Positions 56,282 to 64,000 of a DNA stretch of 64,000 nucleotides are shown here, in pieces (within the stretch, counting starts at the first letter, position 1; every line of letters begins with the position of its first letter). The position numbers and the translations under genes were made by a program. Source of the stretch: Hyphomicrobiales bacterium (GTDB lineage Bacteria > Pseudomonadota > Alphaproteobacteria > Rhizobiales > Rhizobiaceae); the NCBI GenBank assembly GCA_900472485.1, contig UCII01000011.1:310001-374000 (forward strand). The letters are read 5' to 3'. A model generated the notes under the pieces. The model was not told where the DNA came from. It saw only the letters and a list, made by a program, of their open reading frames with translations, and searched no databases.

Positions 56282-57322
56282 TCACCTGGCTCTGGAATTC
56301 CAAGGAACGTAGGAGCGTTGTAACTCCAGCTGCTGGAGCCGCCGGTCGACGTCCTCTGCACGATCTTCATGAACCGCAAATATGTTCGCCACGGTGCCGG
56401 CCGAGAAGTTTGAGTTGAATTCCTCGGATGTCGCCATTCGCGTCAGGCGATGCCCAGAACTTGTCCAGATGTGGTAGCCGAAATCTGCGAGCTGACGGTG
56501 GATCGCGCCTGGAGCGGTTTTGGAGACAATGGAGAGCATATGGTGATTGATCTCCATCAATAGAGAAGGCTTACATCTGGCGATGGTTCTTTGCGCCCCC
56601 TTCAGGAACAAGCCTTCCGCTCCCTGTATGTCGACTTTCATGACATCAGGCCGCAGATTGCCGATAACACGATCCAGTGTTTCGACTTTGGCCATGCGAT
56701 CGGTCTTGGCTTCAGCGCGGGTAGTAATCAGTCGCGTGGCTCCCGCGTTGACCGTTTCGCCCGCGTCATCAAGCGGCAATTCTCCCGGAACATCGGCAAG
56801 AGCGAGCTGGTGAACGCTCACTCGGTCTCCAAATCCGTTCTCCGCGATCGATCGGTTGAACAACTCGCAGAGCTTCGGCAAAGGCTCGAAGGCGAGAACC
56901 GTTCCTCTAAATGGCGAATGATGGGCTGCGACAGAGAGGGAATAGTACCCGACATTGCTGCCGACATCGATGAATTGCCCGTTATCGGGCACGATGGCTT
57001 TCACGAGTTCGAGGTCGAACTTCTCATACTCACCGTTCATGATACCGAAAGATATATGATATTGGCGAAGGTCCAGATACAATTTGAAATTGTATATGGT
57101 TTCAAAAAGGACGACGATCGACCTCGGCACGAAATTGTGAAACAGCAATTCACTATGACGTTGGTGAAATTCGTTAGAAGTCAGAAAGCGTCTGCGGTGG
57201 TCGTCCAGCGGAAGGTCGGTGATTTGCAGGAGATGGTGGCCGATGACATTTCGCTCATCGTCGTTGATCGGACGGCCGAGAATGAATTTGTAGCAATTCT
57301 CGATGTCGTAAAAGCTTGTCAC
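56282..57322 (-). CDS. FkbM-family methyltransferase with DUF4214-like N-terminal module
   Basis: A 346-residue protein. Residues about 5-60 resemble the DUF4214-like module of two other methyltransferases here (YKFILGRPINDDE..SNEF). The FkbM domain (about 110-290) has GQFIDVGSNVGYYSLSVA as SAM loop and DVMKVDIQGAEGLFLKGA as the FkbM motif. Minus strand, convergent with the KpsM-like gene and 61 bases downstream of the glycosyltransferase gene, so probably in the operon KpsC-glycosyltransferase-FkbM. Confidence 0.85.
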   Translation of the reverse strand: MTSFYDIENCYKFILGRPINDDERNVIGHHLLQITDLPLDDHRRRFLTSNEFHQRHSELLFHNFVPRSIVVLFETIYNFKLYLDLRQYHISFGIMNGEYEKFDLELVKAIVPDNGQFIDVGSNVGYYSLSVAAHHSPFRGTVLAFEPLPKLCELFNRSIAENGFGDRVSVHQLALADVPGELPLDDAGETVNAGATRLITTRAEAKTDRMAKVETLDRVIGNLRPDVMKVDIQGAEGLFLKGAQRTIARCKPSLLMEINHHMLSIVSKTAPGAIHRQLADFGYHIWTSSGHRLTRMATSEEFNSNFSAGTVANIFAVHEDRAEDVDRRLQQLELQRSYVPWNSRAR

Positions 57323-57383
57323 ACCGCTGCTCCCACGTCCTGCTGATCAACTTTGTTATTTGTTGTGCCTGCACTGCTGCGTC

Positions 57384-58751
57384 TCACTGCAAAACCGGCA
57401 AGGTCGACATTCTCCCGATGCGCCTCGGAGCCCGTTGGGCAGCATGGCGCCGGGCAGAAAAATCGGCCTCGATCAACGCCTCCAAATCATCGAAATGCGT
57501 ATCCCACCCGCTCGATAGGCCGGGCTTCATTCGGCGTTGCGGCGTTGCGGTGATCATGTCCAACGCGGCTCTCCAGCTCAGCCCATCAAGCGGGTCGAGA
57601 AAGATAGCGGGCTGTCCGGCGGCGGCTTCGCGATGGGCACTGATGTTGGAGGCGATGACGGGCGTGCCGAGCGCGATAGCCTCGGCGACAGGCATGCCGT
57701 AACCCTCGGTGAAGGATGGAGCCAGAAGACCAGCTGCGCCAGCGACCAGCTGCGCTAAAGCCGCATCCTCCAGCCCTGGCACCTCGATGACAAGTCCGGG
57801 CAGGGCAGGGCACCGCTCCAGCATTGCCAGGATGTGGCTGTTTTCCCATCCCCTCTTGCCGACGATGACGAGCCGCGGAGCCATCGCCCCATCGCGTTCG
57901 GCCAGATGTTGCCACAGGTGCAGCAGCAACATGTGGTTTTTGCGCGGTTCGATCGTTCCGAGCGTCACGAAGTAGGGCGTCCGCGGGCGCGGCGTGTCGT
58001 TTGGCGGAGACAGGAAGCAGCGCTCGATGCCTGGAGGCAGCACAGCGATCGAAGGGGGCGTCCTGTCACTCTGCTGGGCAAACGTGCGCAGGGCACGTGC
58101 GGTTACCTGCGAATTGCACAGCACTAGCGATGCGTGTTTCAGCACCGTCTCCATCCTGCGGCGATGCCGCTCCGGCTCTTCCGGCCGGACGAATTCCGGA
58201 TGCGATAGCGGGATGAGATCGTGAACGTAGAAGACGCCGTTACGGCCGGTTTCTTCCAGCCAGGAAAAAGCGGAAGTCCGATCAAGCCGGCTGTGTGATA
58301 CATGGACGAAGGAAGCCTTGGGCGGCAGCATCAAACCATGCGCGAAACGATTGGCAACAGCATGTACGATCTTGCGCAGTTTTTGCGTATGTGCTTCGCC
58401 TGCCTTCACTTCCGCTGCAGCCTGCCACCTGATCTTGCCATCGATGGCGGCGAAAATCCGCTCGAGAAGGGCGGCCTGTGCGGGCGAGATTTCTGTTGCC
58501 GACCAGCGGCTGTTGAGCATGGAGACCAACTTGTCCGCCCGCTCGGACGGAATGGCGACGGCGCCGTTATGGCCAGTTTCGACAAACCACGACGATGGCG
58601 GAAACGCATCGAGATCGGTCAAGGCAGTCCGTTTGCGACGCTCGTTCAACCAGTTCGCATAATGAAGCTCATAGCGATCGATACCGGTGGGCGTCGGGCA
58701 ATGCGCCCGTTCCATCAATCTGGAAATATCCATAATGATGGGCTTGGTCAT
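57384..58751 (-). CDS. Glycosyltransferase group 1 (GT4 type)
   Basis: A 455-residue GT-B glycosyltransferase. Seen: the TPTGIDRYELHYANWL opening, GTIEPRKNH at the domain junction (about residue 265), and the EX7E donor-site motif in EGYGMPVAEA (about 365). Shares its opening with the TPR-glycosyltransferase at 46579. Overlaps the KpsC-like gene by four bases (ATGA) and is therefore co-translated with it. Presumably adds a sugar to the capsule repeat or lipid primer. Confidence 0.87.
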   Translation of the reverse strand: MTKPIIMDISRLMERAHCPTPTGIDRYELHYANWLNERRKRTALTDLDAFPPSSWFVETGHNGAVAIPSERADKLVSMLNSRWSATEISPAQAALLERIFAAIDGKIRWQAAAEVKAGEAHTQKLRKIVHAVANRFAHGLMLPPKASFVHVSHSRLDRTSAFSWLEETGRNGVFYVHDLIPLSHPEFVRPEEPERHRRRMETVLKHASLVLCNSQVTARALRTFAQQSDRTPPSIAVLPPGIERCFLSPPNDTPRPRTPYFVTLGTIEPRKNHMLLLHLWQHLAERDGAMAPRLVIVGKRGWENSHILAMLERCPALPGLVIEVPGLEDAALAQLVAGAAGLLAPSFTEGYGMPVAEAIALGTPVIASNISAHREAAAGQPAIFLDPLDGLSWRAALDMITATPQRRMKPGLSSGWDTHFDDLEALIEADFSARRHAAQRAPRRIGRMSTLPVLQ

Positions 58752-60865
58752 AATTTTCTAGCCTCGAGCATGTGGATGGCCTGTGCCAGCCAGCGCCTCC
58801 GTGATGGATTGGGAGCCGTGCCCAGACGGGAGCGATAGAGTTCGGCGACCACGTCTTCCGCTTCGCACGGAAGATTGGTGATGTTCGACCAGTATCGAGG
58901 GTAGAGGATGAGCGTGCCGGCGACGAGAGCGTCGAGCGTTAGAGCGCGCTTTCGCCGCAACGAAACGACCGAATCCTGCGTGAGGCCCCAGCCGGCATAG
59001 AAGGGGAGACCATGACACCATACCGGCTTTTCTCGCAGCAGCGCTTCGAACCCGATCTGGGATGTTGCGACGTGAACCTCGTCGACAGCGTCGAGGAGAT
59101 TATCCAGATCGACATTGCCGATGACGAGATCTGCAGCCTCCGCCCGTGGCAATGGAGGCGGATGACGGCCAGCCGCCTTCGCCAGAAGATCGGGATGCTG
59201 CTTGTAGATGATGAATGCCGTCGGTCTCGCCCGCCGAACGGCCTTGAGCAGTTCGATATCGGATGGATGACTTGCCATACCGAACCGCAGCGAGGCGTCG
59301 TTCGGCACCTGCCCGGCCACGAGGACGATATCGCGGCCTTCGGCGAGAGCATGATAATCCGGCGCCGGCTGCGGCGGCAGATTATATTTGGTGATCCCCA
59401 TCGAGACGATGGCCTGCCGTAGGCGCTTTGCGCGCGCAAGAAGCGCATCGTCGAAATTCGTCCCGTTCAGGATCGTCTCCAACCGGCTTGGAGCGGAGGC
59501 ATCGAAATAGATGCCTTGGTCATCGAAGCAGAGCGAGGATGGCGGCACCAGCGAGCTGCCGAGGCCGGAGGAGCGAATGAAGCCATCTTCAACCCGAATG
59601 ATCGGCAATCTCTTGCCCTGCTTCCACAGAATGGATTCATCGGGAGCAGTGGTGTTCCCCCAAAGGACGATGGTGTCGGCACCCTGGATCTCTGACGCGC
59701 TCGGATTGGTGGCGAACTGCACCTGCGACCGGGGGCTGCTCAGATAGCGGCGCATGACCGCGCGCTTGTGAAGCGAGAAATTGACGCAAAGGTAACGGCC
59801 GGAGAGCGCACGGGCGTGCGTGCGCCATTCGAGCAGCCGTTCGACTGCCTGCTCGGCCGTGATCGCGCTACGCGAGACAGGATCGACATAACGGGAGTAT
59901 TGAAAGAGTGCAGCAGCAGCAAACTCGTCTATGCTGACCCGGCGTCCACGACGAGAGCGCGCCGTCGTTGCGACCGTGCCCAAGGCGCGGTCCGCAGTCA
60001 GTCCCCAGCCGGCATAGGCGGGCATGCCGAAGGTGACGACGGGTATTTCGCGCAGAAGCGCCTCCAGCCCGACTTGGCTGGACACGGTCCAGACCTCATC
60101 CACCATATCCAGCAGGGAATGTGTCGAGACAGGGCGGTCCACAATCTGCACTCCTGCCGTTCGGGCGAGGGGTTGAAGAAAGCCCTGGGCCTGGCCTGCG
60201 ATGACGTCAGGATGGCATTTGACGATGATATCGGCATTTTCCTCGGCAAGAGCCGCCGTCCACATTCTTGCGAAGGTCGCTGCATCGGCACCGGCGCTTT
60301 CCACGGTGTGATTTCCCATCACTTCGTCGACAAGCAGGATGCGCCTGCGACGGCTTCGGCGAAGCGAAATGGTCTCGTCCCGCAGCTGATTGTCTTGGGA
60401 CAACCGCTCGCGGATGATCCATCGCCGCAAGTCGCGGGCACGCTGAATCTCTGTGTCGGATGGCGCATTTTGAAGCAGCGTCTCCAATCGCGAGGGCTGA
60501 CGGGCAGAAGAATGAATACCGAGATCGTCGGCGACGATGGAGATCGGCGATTTGGCGTCCTGACCGGTCGATTGTAGGAAGCCGCCCGCCACTGTCCAGA
60601 ACGGCAGACGCAGCACCTGCGCATAGAGGCGTGCCAGGCGGGCAAGCGGCCCGTCTCCCCAACTGACCACACCATCTGCGGCCCCCATCGTCAATTCGAT
60701 CGGCTTGAGGGACGCGGAGAAGGCGGGGCCGATGAGGGGAAAGCGCTGACGTGTCGGAAGAAAAGCAAGCAGCCGCGCGTTGGTTGGGGGCAACCAGGAT
60801 GGCTGCTCGTCTGTCTTTGCCGAGGACCGCGCCTCCGGGGGAAAGATCATCGAATCTATGTGCAT
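58748..60865 (-). CDS. Capsule polysaccharide biosynthesis protein KpsC-like (RkpJ/LipA)
   Basis: A 705-residue protein with two tandem copies of the KpsC-type domain (about residues 60-350 and 370-670). Each ends in a similar block (MVDEVWTVSSQVGLEALLRE and AVDEVHVATSQIGFEALLRE, followed by AYAGWGLT or FYAGWGLT). KpsC proteins are retaining Kdo transferases that build the poly-Kdo linker on phosphatidylglycerol for ABC-exported capsules. GGGGGA lies five bases before the ATG. First gene of the minus-strand operon, divergent from KpsE copy 2. No KpsS partner is visible in the window. Confidence 0.88.
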   Translation of the reverse strand: MHIDSMIFPPEARSSAKTDEQPSWLPPTNARLLAFLPTRQRFPLIGPAFSASLKPIELTMGAADGVVSWGDGPLARLARLYAQVLRLPFWTVAGGFLQSTGQDAKSPISIVADDLGIHSSARQPSRLETLLQNAPSDTEIQRARDLRRWIIRERLSQDNQLRDETISLRRSRRRRILLVDEVMGNHTVESAGADAATFARMWTAALAEENADIIVKCHPDVIAGQAQGFLQPLARTAGVQIVDRPVSTHSLLDMVDEVWTVSSQVGLEALLREIPVVTFGMPAYAGWGLTADRALGTVATTARSRRGRRVSIDEFAAAALFQYSRYVDPVSRSAITAEQAVERLLEWRTHARALSGRYLCVNFSLHKRAVMRRYLSSPRSQVQFATNPSASEIQGADTIVLWGNTTAPDESILWKQGKRLPIIRVEDGFIRSSGLGSSLVPPSSLCFDDQGIYFDASAPSRLETILNGTNFDDALLARAKRLRQAIVSMGITKYNLPPQPAPDYHALAEGRDIVLVAGQVPNDASLRFGMASHPSDIELLKAVRRARPTAFIIYKQHPDLLAKAAGRHPPPLPRAEAADLVIGNVDLDNLLDAVDEVHVATSQIGFEALLREKPVWCHGLPFYAGWGLTQDSVVSLRRKRALTLDALVAGTLILYPRYWSNITNLPCEAEDVVAELYRSRLGTAPNPSRRRWLAQAIHMLEARKL

Positions 60866-61504
60866 ATAAGTCCCCCAAAAAGATGTCCGCTAGGAGCGAT
60901 GACTAGCGCCTGAACGAAACTGCCTGCGATGTCCGCTAACGGCTGGCTGCATGAGCGGAACCGCCTTTTGGGGCATGAAGGGCAACGGTAGCTGGATGAC
61001 ATCTTCCGGTATCGAAAATGGGAGGCTGCGACGCCTACTCAGGAGAAATTTCAACAGGCTTCGGCAAAAACGGCCGATGAACAGGTCTGCACGACCATCC
61101 GAGGCAAAGTTACTGCCGACGTGCTTCAAGATACCCCCGAACTTTCCCATACCGAATTCCTTGAACCAGCAATGAGAGTGAAACGGCTAATCGAATGGCA
61201 GTTATTGCCGCCGCAATTCGGCCTCGCCATACGGATCGCGTCGCCAAAGTATTAATTGCGACATAAGGCAAATTATTCTTGTTTCAGTATGTAAAAATTT
61301 CGAAACCCCAGAAATATATTTGACTTTCAAAGGATATATGGGAATCTCTTGCAAAGTAAATTGCCGTCGAAATCGTCATGTGCGTTGTTCGGAACGACGA
61401 GCCGAAACGATGGAGGCCGGCTGACTGGGGTTGCTTTATCGGAGCTCCGGAAGGGCAGCTGTGGGGTGGTTCTGACCATTCCAAGAGAGATTTGATGGTC
61501 CCAA
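60866..61504. other. Divergent intergenic region between KpsC and KpsE copy 2
   Basis: About 640 bases with no supported gene. The last 250 bases are AT-rich (A/T stretches near 61260-61340) and probably hold the promoter of the KpsE/KpsT operon. No operator could be identified. Confidence 0.5.
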
Positions 61505-62710
61505 ATGAGCCGCATCGAGAATAATAAGGAATTCACTGATTTCGTTAGGCTGGTGAGTGCACGCTCATCCGGTGTCGTCATAGGTCAACCGGTTTCCTGG
61601 CCGCGTTCTGTCGCGCGATGGACTCGATCTCAACTGCTGCTATTGCTGATCGTCGTCGTTCCCGGCCTGCTCGGGGCGATCTATTACGGTTTCATCTGCT
61701 CCGATCAGTATGCTTCCGAAACGCAATTTGTCGTGCGCAGCCCTAATAGAAATGCAGCCGGCTTGCTCAGCGGTTTCCTTCAGAGCACCGGATTCGTCCG
61801 CGCGCAGGATGACAGCTACATCGTCACCGAGTTCATCAAGTCGCGCGCAGCTGTCGACGCGCTGGTGAGCAGGGACGATCTGAAAGCTATTCTTTCCCGG
61901 CCGGAAGGCGACTTCCTCAGCCGCTATCCGCTACCCTGGGCCGAAGCCAATAATGAGGAGCTGTATCAGCACTATCTCCGTTCCATCAATGTCCACACCG
62001 ATAGCGGCAGCGGCGTGACCACGCTGGATGTGCGTGCATTTCGCGCCGATGATGCTTATCGCTTGGCCAATGCCCTGGTGCAGCATGCGGAAGAGCTCAT
62101 CAACCGGCTCAACGATCGCGCCCGTGAGGATGCCATTCGCTATGCTCAGATCGAGGTAAATGACAGCCAAACGAGACTGTCCAAGATGCAGACAAGCCTG
62201 ACCGATTTTCGCAATCGGGAGGCGCTTGTCGACCCGAGCAAGCAATCGTCTGCCGCCTTGGACATGATTGCCCGGCTTTCGGATGATCTGGCCGACAGCA
62301 AGGCGCGTCTTTCGGCCCTGCAAGAACAGGCGCCGCAAAGTCCGCAAGGGGAGGCGTTGAGAGCGCGCGTGGCGGCGATGGAACGGCAGATCAGCGATGA
62401 ACGGGCTCGTATCGTCGGCAATGACGGCTCGATGGCGCCCCGTATCGCGCAATATGAGCAGCTGCTTCTGGAGAGGGAAATGGCAGCGAAGATGCTGACA
62501 TCGGCGACCACCTCCCTGGAAAATGCCAGGATCGATGCGCAGCGGCAACAATTGTATCTGGAACGAATCGCCGATCCGAATTTGCCCGATCATGCGTTGT
62601 ACCCGAAACGCCTTGGTTCGTTTCTGATGCTGCTTGCGGTTTGCTTCGCGACATTCTGGATCGTGCGCTTCTTCACGATCCAGGTATATGAGCACGCGGC
62701 TCAGCAATGA
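61505..62710 (+). CDS. Capsule polysaccharide export inner-membrane protein, KpsE/RkpR-like (copy 2)
   Basis: A 401-residue protein with helix 1 at about residues 42-62, a periplasmic domain with coiled coils (about 190-330) and helix 2 at about 370-390. It aligns end to end with copy 1, for example RLNDRAREDAIRYA against RLNNRARGDAVRFA. It overlaps the KpsT-like ATPase gene by four bases. Bridges the ABC exporter to the outer-membrane part of the capsule machine; no KpsD-like outer-membrane protein is in the window. Confidence 0.87.
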   Translation: MSRIENNKEFTDFVRLVSARSSGVVIGQPVSWPRSVARWTRSQLLLLLIVVVPGLLGAIYYGFICSDQYASETQFVVRSPNRNAAGLLSGFLQSTGFVRAQDDSYIVTEFIKSRAAVDALVSRDDLKAILSRPEGDFLSRYPLPWAEANNEELYQHYLRSINVHTDSGSGVTTLDVRAFRADDAYRLANALVQHAEELINRLNDRAREDAIRYAQIEVNDSQTRLSKMQTSLTDFRNREALVDPSKQSSAALDMIARLSDDLADSKARLSALQEQAPQSPQGEALRARVAAMERQISDERARIVGNDGSMAPRIAQYEQLLLEREMAAKMLTSATTSLENARIDAQRQQLYLERIADPNLPDHALYPKRLGSFLMLLAVCFATFWIVRFFTIQVYEHAAQQ

Positions 62711-63441
62711 CGGGTCTCCCTTCCAGTCTCACGCAGATTGCCTCCCCGGGGACGCTGGCGCCGAAGAGCGAAATACCCTGGCATGAAGATGGCATTGTCG
62801 GCGTGTTCGATCTCGTCAAGGAATATGAGGTGCATGGCCGGATGCGTCGCGTGGTCGATGGTGTGACATTCAAGATCGGTCGCGGTGAAAAGATTGCCGT
62901 CCTTGGGCACAACGGGGCCGGCAAGTCAACGCTTGTGCGCATGATCGCAGGGATAGAGGAGCCGACGTCGGGTAAGGTCGTACGCAACATGTCGATGTCG
63001 TGGCCCATTGCCTTGAGCGGTGGCTTCGGCGGTTCGATGACTGGCTACGACTGCATGCGCTTCCTATCGCGCATTTATGACAAGCCATTCGATGAAATTC
63101 GCGATGTGGTAGAGGATTTCAGTGAGCTTGGCCGCTATCTGCGCATGCCTCTCAGGACCTATTCCTCGGGCATGCGGGCGCGGCTGGCCTTCGGCATGTC
63201 GCTTGCCATCGATTTCGATTGCTATCTCATCGACGAGGTATTGGCCGTTGGCGACAAACGCTTCCAATCCCGTTGTTTCGAAGAGCTTTTCGTCAAGCGC
63301 AAGGATCGCTCGATGATCATTGTGGGACATAATCTCAATATGATCGGTGATCTGTGCAAGTCGGCGCTCGTATTGAAGAATGGTCGCGGCCGCGTCTTCG
63401 ACGACATAGAAACGGCGTTTCGTATCTACTCCACATTGTAA
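62707..63441 (+). CDS. Capsule polysaccharide ABC transporter ATP-binding protein, KpsT/RkpS-like
   Basis: A 244-residue ATPase of the polysaccharide exporter type. Seen: Walker A GHNGAGKST (about residue 65), signature YSSGMRARLAFGMSL and Walker B CYLIDEVLAVGD, with the short C-terminus usual for KpsT. The first 30 residues form a non-conserved lead. Translationally coupled to KpsE copy 2. Partner permease: the KpsM-like protein at 55436-56245. Confidence 0.9.
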   Translation: MTGLPSSLTQIASPGTLAPKSEIPWHEDGIVGVFDLVKEYEVHGRMRRVVDGVTFKIGRGEKIAVLGHNGAGKSTLVRMIAGIEEPTSGKVVRNMSMSWPIALSGGFGGSMTGYDCMRFLSRIYDKPFDEIRDVVEDFSELGRYLRMPLRTYSSGMRARLAFGMSLAIDFDCYLIDEVLAVGDKRFQSRCFEELFVKRKDRSMIIVGHNLNMIGDLCKSALVLKNGRGRVFDDIETAFRIYSTL

Positions 63442-64000
63442 AGCCGCCGTCTGTTTGTCGTGTAGATAGGCAACAATAGTGCACGCTGTATTTGCAAATT
63501 GGCACAATATAGAACGATAGAATGCACCGCGTCTCTGTGCTTTGCGGGACCCGGCTATATACGGACAGCGGCATTCCGGGTGCTGACGCAGGCTCCTACC
63601 TAAGCCTCATCATGTATTAGAATAATTAAAATGAACGTAGCGCGCAGATTGTTTCAGCCACAAGCCCGGGTAGTCGCATGACTTCTCAATTTTACCAGCG
63701 AGCCTTGTGCACGCAACGAACCTCCGATAATTCGATCAAGATAAATTAGTAACTACTTTTGCAACCTTTGCCCGTAAGCATGTCGAATATATTTGCCGGC
63801 AGCGATTATTTTGTCCGATATCGTCGCTCGGGATACTCAACCTGTGGCCGCGCTACGAAGAGGTAGGATTCTGTATAACATCGTCACTATCTGTACTGTC
63901 GTGCTAAAATTCGTCGTGCTAATTTAAATATAGGTAATGCAACTTACGATGAACGTCTTGCATCCCGAAGTGGGCACGGGAGCAAAGTAATGGAGTCGTC
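63442..64000. other. Terminal AT-rich region, no gene seen
   Basis: About 560 bases after the KpsT-like gene with no supported coding region. An ATG at 63990 preceded by GGGAGCAAAG may open a gene that continues outside the window, but ten bases are not enough to judge. No clear terminator follows the KpsT gene. Confidence 0.4.

Noticed and set aside
60951..61175. 74-codon frame between KpsC and KpsE copy 2
   Set aside because: Highly basic random-looking sequence, no ribosome site, in a divergent promoter region.
63630..63680. ATG followed by AACGTAGCGCGC, like the start of the DUF1127 gene
   Set aside because: Only the first five codons resemble DUF1127 (MNVAR) and a stop follows after 16 codons; the match is too short to call a remnant.

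Overview
The window reads as a chromosome or large-replicon segment of an alphaproteobacterium of the Rhizobium lineage. The grounds are a thiMED operon behind a TPP riboswitch, a dctA/dctBD locus with an RpoN promoter, a DUF982 protein, a DUF1127 peptide, a four-hairpin anti-Shine-Dalgarno sRNA of the rhizobial 'cuckoo' type, and rkp/kps-type capsule export genes. Assignments come from reading motifs and gene order; no database search was possible.

1-6.1 kb: a small region that looks like quaternary-amine catabolism. It holds the 5' part of a beta-keto acid cleavage enzyme, a divergent GlxA-type AraC regulator, a LysR regulator, an EamA exporter or importer, and a DgcA/StcD-like flavin demethylase. 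A short orphan follows.

6.1-25.4 kb: the best-defined system. Minus-strand genes encode what I read as the full oxidative D-apiose pathway: ApsD dehydrogenase, ApnL lactonase, ApnO oxidoisomerase, OiaK kinase and the RuBisCO-like OiaX. With them are a ribose-type ABC importer (binding protein, ATPase, permease, DUF2291 lipoprotein), DhaK/DhaL, and a second, maltose-type ABC importer whose operon carries a cytoplasmic DUF5060/DUF4038-type (apiosidase-like) glycoside hydrolase. A divergent NanR-like GntR regulator sits at the end. GGTATA-type sites recur at the three promoters, so import of apiose and apiosides, intracellular cleavage and catabolism to 3-phosphoglycerate and glycolate probably form one regulon.

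25.4-39.9 kb: mostly core functions. UppP, the thiMED salvage operon with an SDR, a DUF1127 peptide, the cuckoo-type sRNA, YghU, an orphan PLP-fold protein, dctD-dctB divergent from dctA with clear RpoN control sequences, a Nudix hydrolase and a small HTH protein.

39.9-64 kb: accessory, with long gene-poor gaps and more AT-rich spacers. It holds a DUF982 protein, an outer-membrane beta-barrel protein, two Hint-domain proteins, a TPR-glycosyltransferase, four methyltransferases (three with a DUF4214-like N-terminal module), a frameshifted beta-helix (pectate-lyase-like) protein, and a capsule export set (two KpsE paralogues, KpsM, KpsT, KpsC and a glycosyltransferase). It looks like a surface-polysaccharide island whose export genes are split into divergent units.
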